Assembly: GCF_014203715.1 (NCBI RefSeq) | Contig: NZ_JACHJP010000001.1 | Span: 1,280,432 to 1,344,431, forward strand | Length of the DNA stretch: 64,000 nt | Reading direction: 5' to 3' | Source of the DNA: Streptosporangium saharense | GTDB lineage: Bacteria > Actinomycetota > Actinomycetes > Streptosporangiales > Streptosporangiaceae | Shown here: positions 59,256 through 64,000 of the stretch, piece after piece | How positions within the stretch are numbered: position 1 is the first letter of the stretch | Layout of the letters: each line of letters begins with the position of its first letter | The notes under the pieces: generated by a model | Told to the model about the DNA's origin: nothing | The model's input: only the letters and a program-made list of their open reading frames with translations | The model's database searches: none | Translations under genes and position numbers: made by a program

Positions 59256-60329
59256 ATGCGCGTCGCGATCGTCGGGCCCGCCCACCCCTACAAGGGCGGC
59301 GGGGTCGCGCACACCACGGAGCTGGCCCACCGCCTGCGGGCGGCAGGGCACGACGTGCTGATCGAGTCGTGGCGGGCGCAGTACCCCTCCTTCCTGTATC
59401 CCGGCACGCAGACCGTGGACACCCCCGACGGCGCCCCCTTCCCCAACGTGCTGCGCGACCTCGACTGGCGCCGCCCCGACGGCTGGGTGCGCGCCGGGCG
59501 CCGCCTCGCCGGTGCCGACCTGGTGATCCTCGTCGTGCTCAGCCCGGTGCAGGTGCCCGCCTACCTCGGCATCCTGTACGGCCTGCGCCGCCGCACCCGG
59601 GTCGTGGCGCTGTGCCACAACGTGCTGCCCCACGAGCGCAAGCCGTACGACGTGCCGTTGATGCGGGCGCTGTTGCGCAGGGTTGACGGGGTGGTGGCGC
59701 ACTCCCCGGCGCAGGGGGAGCTGGCCGGGGGGCTGACGCCCGCCCCGGTGACGGTCGCCGAGATGGCGCCGCACCTGCCCGCCGTGCTGCGCGGCCGGGC
59801 GCGCACGAGCGGAGAGGTCGCCAACCGGCTGCTGTTCTTCGGCCTGGTCCGTCCCTACAAGGGGCTCGACGTGCTGATCCGCGCGCTACCCGAGGGGGTC
59901 TCGCTGCGCGTCGCCGGGGAGTTCTGGGGTGGCCTCGACGAGACGAAGGCGCTGGTCGCGCGACTCGGACTGACCGGCAGGGTGGAGCTGCGGCCCGGCT
60001 ACGTTGCCGACACCGAGGTGCCCGGGCTGTTCGCCGACGTGGACGCGCTGGTCCTGCCCTACCGTGGCGGTACGGCGAGCCAGCAGGTGTGGCTCGGGCA
60101 CGAGCAGGGTGTGCCGGTGATCGCCAGCCGGGTGGGGACGCTGGGAAACCACGTCACCGACGGCGTTGACGGCCTGCTGGTCGAGCCGGGTTCCGTGGAG
60201 TCCCTGCGGGCTGCGCTTGAGGCGTTCTACCGGCCGGGAGAGCCGGAACGGCTGCGCGCCGGGGTCAAGCCGGTCGATCCCGACCCCTACTGGGCCGCCT
60301 ACCTCGCGGCTCTCGTGGGTGACCGGTGA
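59256..60329 (+). CDS. GT4-family glycosyltransferase
   Basis: A 357-residue GT-B enzyme starting immediately after the preceding stop. Domain one: RVAIVGPAHPYKGGGVAHTTEL, and VVALCHNVLPHERKPYD. Domain two: LLFFGLVRPYKGLDVLIRAL, and VLPYRGGTASQQVWLGHEQGVPVIAS. It transfers a sugar from a nucleotide donor to a lipid-linked glycan. Zero spacing with its neighbour shows tight coupling. Confidence 0.9.
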   Translation: MRVAIVGPAHPYKGGGVAHTTELAHRLRAAGHDVLIESWRAQYPSFLYPGTQTVDTPDGAPFPNVLRDLDWRRPDGWVRAGRRLAGADLVILVVLSPVQVPAYLGILYGLRRRTRVVALCHNVLPHERKPYDVPLMRALLRRVDGVVAHSPAQGELAGGLTPAPVTVAEMAPHLPAVLRGRARTSGEVANRLLFFGLVRPYKGLDVLIRALPEGVSLRVAGEFWGGLDETKALVARLGLTGRVELRPGYVADTEVPGLFADVDALVLPYRGGTASQQVWLGHEQGVPVIASRVGTLGNHVTDGVDGLLVEPGSVESLRAALEAFYRPGEPERLRAGVKPVDPDPYWAAYLAALVGDR

Positions 60330-60378
60330 GAGTGACGACGCGCCGGTACGCTTGCCCGGCGGAGGGCAGGGGCCGGTG

Positions 60379-61242
60379 ATGACGAGGAGCGGTGAGCGGG
60401 CGATGGGCGGCGAGCGGGTTGCGCAGCTGGAGTACTCCGAGTTCCAGGCGGCCATGCTGGACGAGGAGAAACGCCGCCGCAAGGCCGCCAAGATCGTGGC
60501 GGTGCTCGGCCACTTCCTCGGCAGGAAGGAACGGGTCCTTGAAGGCCTGACGGTCGCCGACATCGGCTGCTCGGCGGGGTTCATCGCCGACGAGCTGGCG
60601 GCGGCGGGCGCGCACCGGACCTTCGGCGTGGACATCGACGTGCCCGGCCTGCGCAAGGCGTCGGCGCGCTTCGGCGAGCGGGTCCGGTTCCTCTGCGCGG
60701 ACGGTACGGCGCTGCCCTTCCCCGACGACTCCGTGGACGTGCTGGTCTTCAACCACATCTACGAGCACGTGGTGGACCCCGACGCGATCATGGCGGAGAT
60801 GCGCCGGGTGCTGGCCCCCGACGGCGTGCTCTACCTCGGTCTCGGCAACCGGCTCGGGGTGATGGAGCCGCACTACAAGCTGCCGTTCCTGTCCTACCTG
60901 CCGCCCGCGCTCGCCGACCGCTACGTGCGCCTGTCCGGGCGGGCCGACAGCTACTACGAGCGCTACCGGACCCGCCGTGGACTGCGCCGGATGGTCAGAG
61001 GGCTGCGGGTGTGGGACTACACCTTCCCGGTGCTCGCGACCCCCGCGGAGTTCGCGGGCTCCGAGCTGTTCCCCGGCGCGGTCGGCCGGGTGGCGGAGGG
61101 CGTGCTGTCCCGGACTCCCAGGCCCGTCCTGGGCGCGCTGCTTCCGGTCGTGCCGACCTACCTGTGGGTGGCGACCAAGGGGAATCGCCGTCCGGCCGGG
61201 CCGTCCCTGCCGCAGCCGCCGGAGCCGGTGCTTCCCCTGTGA
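60379..61242 (+). CDS. Class I SAM-dependent methyltransferase
   Basis: A 287-residue enzyme with motif I VADIGCSAGFIADELAAAG, the acidic VDIDVPGLRKA, CADGTALPFPDDSVDVLVFNHIYEH and RRVLAPDGVLYLGLGN. The family (Methyltransf_11) methylates diverse small molecules and glycans. Its stop overlaps the next start (GTGA). In this operon a sugar-methylating role is plausible. The ATG at 60379 is used; a GTG three bases earlier or ATG 60403 are possible. Confidence 0.87.
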   Translation: MTRSGERAMGGERVAQLEYSEFQAAMLDEEKRRRKAAKIVAVLGHFLGRKERVLEGLTVADIGCSAGFIADELAAAGAHRTFGVDIDVPGLRKASARFGERVRFLCADGTALPFPDDSVDVLVFNHIYEHVVDPDAIMAEMRRVLAPDGVLYLGLGNRLGVMEPHYKLPFLSYLPPALADRYVRLSGRADSYYERYRTRRGLRRMVRGLRVWDYTFPVLATPAEFAGSELFPGAVGRVAEGVLSRTPRPVLGALLPVVPTYLWVATKGNRRPAGPSLPQPPEPVLPL

Positions 61243-62171
61243 ATGTGAAACGCCTGGTTCGCGTCGCGTTCCTGGTCGTGGCGCTGGGCTTCGGGACGTG
61301 GGTGGTCGCCAGGCAGTGGGACGACATCCGCGCCGGGTTCGCCCTCCTCTCCTGGCCGGGTCTGGTCCTGTCGCTGCTGGCCGTCATCGCGGCGCTCGGC
61401 GGCGGCATGATGACGTGGCGGGCGCTGCTGGCCGACCTCGGCTCGCCGCTGCCGCTGCGCCCCGCCGCCAAGGTCTTCTTCGTCGGTCAGCTCGGCAAGT
61501 ACATCCCCGGCTCGCTGTGGCCGGTCCTGGCCCAGATGGAGATGGGCAAGGAACTCGGCGTGCCCAGGTCACGCAGCGCGGCGGCGTTCTTCCTGACGAT
61601 GCCGGTGCAGCTCGGCAGCGGCCTGGTCATCTCGGGGGTGACGCTGCTGGCCGCCATGCCGGGCTCCGCGGCGCCGTACGCCTGGGTGTTCCTGCTGATC
61701 CCGGTGCTCGCGGTGGCCTTCGAGCCCCGGGTGGTCAACGCGGTCCTCGGGTTCGGGCTGCGCAAGCTGCGGCGCGAGCCGCTCGAACGGCCGCTCACCC
61801 GCAGGGGCATGCTCACCGCGCTCGGCTGGGCGCTGCTCGGCTGGACCGCGTACGGCCTGCACCTGGCGGCGATCGTCCACGACTTCGGGCCCTCTGGGCT
61901 CTCCGCGATCGTCTTCTCCGTCGGGGCTTTCGCGCTGTCGTGGTGCCTGGGCATCATGACGTTCGTCGTCCCCGCGGGAGCCGGGGTGCGGGAGGTGGCC
62001 ATGGTCGCGATCCTGGCCCCGGTGCTGAGCCAGGGGCAGGCGATCACGGTGGCGCTCTGCTCCAGAATCGTGATCATTGTGGGTGACCTCGTTTGCGCCG
62101 GTGCGGCGGGTTTCGCCGCCCGTCGTGACGTCGGTCCCACGCACGATCAAACAACGGGAAAACCCGTGTGA
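61239..62171 (+). CDS. AglD/MprF-type membrane protein (UPF0104, lysylphosphatidylglycerol synthase TM region)
   Basis: A 310-residue protein with about eight helices. Family marks: GGGMMTWRALLADLGSPLPL, KVFFVGQLGKYIPGSLWPVLAQ (the QLGKYIPGS region), and VPAGAGVREVAMVAIL. Related proteins are flippases for aminoacylated lipids or parts of glycosyltransferase systems (AglD). It starts at GTG in a four-base overlap with the methyltransferase gene. A role in moving or modifying lipid-linked glycan is likely. Confidence 0.87.
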   Translation: MNVKRLVRVAFLVVALGFGTWVVARQWDDIRAGFALLSWPGLVLSLLAVIAALGGGMMTWRALLADLGSPLPLRPAAKVFFVGQLGKYIPGSLWPVLAQMEMGKELGVPRSRSAAAFFLTMPVQLGSGLVISGVTLLAAMPGSAAPYAWVFLLIPVLAVAFEPRVVNAVLGFGLRKLRREPLERPLTRRGMLTALGWALLGWTAYGLHLAAIVHDFGPSGLSAIVFSVGAFALSWCLGIMTFVVPAGAGVREVAMVAILAPVLSQGQAITVALCSRIVIIVGDLVCAGAAGFAARRDVGPTHDQTTGKPV

Positions 62172-62262
62172 TTTACCCCACGTTTTCGGAGACGCTCGCA
62201 ATAGAGTGAGGGGGAAATGGGAGAAGGATCCCGCGTGGACCCTTGAGGGGGAGTGATCGTTC

Positions 62263-63384
62263 TTGACGCCCCGAGTGCTCGTCGACGCCGCCGCGGTACC
62301 AGCCGACCGCGGTGCTCTGATCAGATATGTCGACGGACTTCTCGCCGCGCTTGACCGGGCGGGAGCCGATCTGGCGATCGTGTGCCAACGCGCCGACGCC
62401 GAACGCTACGCCGCGCTCGCGCCCTCGGCCAGGATCGTTCCAGGACCGCTCGGCATCGCCAACCGCGCCGCCAGGATCGCCTGGGAGCAGACCGGGCTGC
62501 CGGTCGTCGCCCAGCAGGTGGGGGCCCAGGTGATCCACGCCCCCTACTACTCGATGCCGCTGCGCTCGGGGCTGCCGACCGTGGTGACCGTGCACGACGT
62601 CACGTGGTTCACCGAGGCGTCCCAGCACGACACGGTCAGGGCCTCCTTCTTCCGCTCGGCCACCCGCACCGCCGTACGGCACGCGGCACGGGTCGTCGTC
62701 CCGTCGAAGGCGACGCGGGACGAGCTGGTCAGGGTGCTGACCGCCGACCCGACCAGGATCGACGTGGCCTACCACGGGGTCGATCCACGGCTCTTCCACC
62801 GCCCCTCCGAGCGGGAGCTGACGCACGCGGCCGACCGGCTCGGCCTGCACGGCACGCCGTACGTGGCCTTCCTCGGGCCGATGGAGCCCCGCAAGAACCT
62901 GCCGAACCTGATCAGGGGGTTCGCCGGGGCGGTGCGTGACCTGCCCTTCCCGCCCGCGCTCGTGCTGGCGGGTGGCGTCCACGAGGCGGACGTGGACGCG
63001 GCGATCAACGAGGTGCCCTCGGACGTCAGGGTCGTCAGGCCCGGTTTCCTGGCCTTCTCCGACCTGTCCGGCTTCCTCGGCGGCGCGCTGGTGGCGGCCT
63101 TCCCCTCGCGGGGGGAGGGCTTCGGGCTTCCCGTGCTTGAGGCCATGGCCTGCGGCACGCCGGTGCTCACCACGCACCGCACCTCGCTGCCCGAGGTCGG
63201 CGGGGACGCGGTGGCCTACACCGAGCCCGACGCGGCCAGCATCGCCGACGCGCTGCGCTCGCTGCTGACCTCCGAGGATCACCGCGACGCCCTTTCCACG
63301 GCGGGACAGGCCAGGGCGAAGGAGTTCACCTGGGACGCCTCGGCCGAGGCCCATCTGTTGTCCTATCAGCGCGCGCTCGATTAA
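62263..63384 (+). CDS. GT4-family glycosyltransferase
   Basis: A 373-residue GT-B enzyme. It opens PRVLVDAAAVPADRGALIRYVDGLLAAL, has a His-rich VTVHDVTWFTEASQHDTVR, and a donor region AYVAFLGPMEPRKNLPNLIRGF-like, then FPSRGEGFGLPVLEAMACGTPVLTTHRTSLPEVGG. This resembles mannosyl/rhamnosyl transferases such as PimB/RfaG relatives. It starts at TTG with GAGGGGGAG upstream; a GTG at 62275 is an alternative. Confidence 0.9.
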   Translation: MTPRVLVDAAAVPADRGALIRYVDGLLAALDRAGADLAIVCQRADAERYAALAPSARIVPGPLGIANRAARIAWEQTGLPVVAQQVGAQVIHAPYYSMPLRSGLPTVVTVHDVTWFTEASQHDTVRASFFRSATRTAVRHAARVVVPSKATRDELVRVLTADPTRIDVAYHGVDPRLFHRPSERELTHAADRLGLHGTPYVAFLGPMEPRKNLPNLIRGFAGAVRDLPFPPALVLAGGVHEADVDAAINEVPSDVRVVRPGFLAFSDLSGFLGGALVAAFPSRGEGFGLPVLEAMACGTPVLTTHRTSLPEVGGDAVAYTEPDAASIADALRSLLTSEDHRDALSTAGQARAKEFTWDASAEAHLLSYQRALD

Positions 63385-63390
63385 CGAAAG

Positions 63391-63409
63391 AATCGATCTT
63401 CTATCGATT
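63391..63409. promoter_or_regulatory. AT-rich inverted repeat between glycosyltransferase and nucleotidyltransferase
   Basis: AATCGAT (63391-63397) and ATCGATT (63403-63409) are perfect reverse complements with a 5-base loop, seven bases after the GT4 stop. It may act as an operator for the next gene or as a weak terminator. Confidence 0.4.
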
Positions 63410-63455
63410 AATGGGCTATTCAGCGTGTCGTTGAACGGTGAGCTAATCTCGCGGG

Positions 63456-64000
63456 ATGATGGAGACCCCTTTGCCGGAACTTGAGGCGATTCTTCTTGTC
63501 GGAGGACAAGGAACGCGACTGCGTCCGCTGACCCTGGGCACCCCGAAGCCGCTGCTGCCCACGGCGGGGGTCCCCTTCCTGGCGCACCAGCTCGCGCGGG
63601 CCCGTTCGTTCGGGGTGCGGCGCATCGTGTTCGCCACCTCCTACCGGGCCGAGATGTTCTCCGAGGCGTTCGGGGACGGCTCGGCCTTCGGGCTCTCCCT
63701 TGAGTACATGACGGAGGAGACGCCGCTGGGCACCGGGGGCGCCATCAGGAACGCCGCCGACGCGCTGACCTGCGGCCCCGACGCCCCGGTGCTGGTGCTC
63801 AACGGTGACATCTTGTCCGGCCACGACATCGGCGACCAGGTGGCCAGGCACACCGCCAGACAGGCCGCGGTGACGTTGCACCTGACCGAGGTTGAGGACC
63901 CCTCGCGTTTCGGCTGCGTGCCGACCGACGAGGACGGCCGGGTGACCGCGTTCCTGGAGAAGACCCCCAACCCGGTCACCAACCGGATCAACGCGGGCTG
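63456..64000 (+). CDS. Sugar-1-phosphate nucleotidyltransferase (partial)
   Basis: The first 181 codons are present; the window ends inside the gene. The protein has the nucleotidyltransferase signature ILLVGGQGTRLRPLTLGTPKPLLP, then GVPFLAHQLARARSFGV, ETPLGTGGAI, the metal-binding LVLNGDIL, and FLEKTPNPVTNRINAG. It resembles GDP-mannose/glucose-1-phosphate pyrophosphorylases (ManC/RmlA/GlgC-like clade with mannose-1-phosphate guanylyltransferases). It would make a nucleotide sugar for the glycan genes before it. Start is ATG 63456 or the next ATG at 63459. Confidence 0.9.
   Translation, partial: MMETPLPELEAILLVGGQGTRLRPLTLGTPKPLLPTAGVPFLAHQLARARSFGVRRIVFATSYRAEMFSEAFGDGSAFGLSLEYMTEETPLGTGGAIRNAADALTCGPDAPVLVLNGDILSGHDIGDQVARHTARQAAVTLHLTEVEDPSRFGCVPTDEDGRVTAFLEKTPNPVTNRINAG

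Noticed and set aside
1-64000. tRNA, rRNA or recognisable riboswitch
   Set aside because: Reading both strands of the intergenic regions showed no cloverleaf with conserved T-loop or any riboswitch core I could support; a covariance-model scan would be decisive.

Overview
The window is a stretch of chromosome from a high-GC, mycothiol-producing actinomycete. The evidence is codon use with G/C at nearly every third position, S-(hydroxymethyl)mycothiol dehydrogenase, an F420-type luciferase-like oxidoreductase, XRE/DUF5753 regulators with DUF397 partners, IdeR/DmdR-type iron boxes, LytR-CpsA-Psr (LCP) proteins and many GTG/TTG starts. A Streptosporangiales-like genus is my inference from gene content, not a sequence match. 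No rRNA, tRNA, CRISPR array, transposase or prophage was recognised.

Layout. 1-7.3 kb: the end of a sugar ABC importer operon, an Rv1264-like adenylate cyclase, the formaldehyde pair mscR plus MBL hydrolase, an iron-regulated bfd-bfr pair behind two iron boxes, and a two-component system. 6.9-17 kb: GtrA, purK-purE, a divergent histidine phosphatase, transporters, hydrolases, an XRE-DUF397 pair and UDP-glucose dehydrogenase. 17-31 kb: an acyl-CoA dehydrogenase; an XRE/ABM-monooxygenase operon diverging, across a strong palindrome, from an operon of a RsbW-like ATPase, a 34-residue peptide and a free-standing protein resembling the RNA polymerase alpha C-terminal domain; membrane and secreted proteins; a NarL-type two-component system; and a STAS protein.

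30.6-40.6 kb is the most interesting block. An LCP ligase and a family 2 glycosyltransferase precede an IspD-like cytidylyltransferase fused to a degenerate SDR domain, a degenerate nucleotidyltransferase fused to a CDP-alcohol phosphotransferase, a polytopic membrane protein, a second nucleotidyltransferase, an sn-glycerol-1-phosphate-dehydrogenase-like enzyme, a second CDP-alcohol phosphotransferase whose fourth motif Asp is His, and another glycosyltransferase. Together they look like a pathway that makes a CDP-activated polyol and transfers its phospho-polyol into a lipid or wall polymer.

40.7-48.5 kb is accessory: an LLM oxidoreductase, a ~0.5-kb degenerate ~20-bp repeat tract enclosing a coding-like island, an aldo/keto reductase, and a GntR-ABC ATPase unit plus an Fsr-like exporter that share an operator-like sequence. 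A PfkB-fold protein lacking the catalytic Asp follows. 48.5-64 kb is a cell-surface glycan locus: GT4 enzymes, an acyltransferase, a second LCP protein, two GT-C-like membrane proteins, a tandem FtsX-ectodomain-like secreted protein, a DPM-synthase-like GT2, a methyltransferase, an AglD/MprF-type membrane protein and a sugar-1-phosphate nucleotidyltransferase cut by the window end. UDP-glucose dehydrogenase (15.7 kb) and GtrA (6.9 kb) could feed or extend such glycans.
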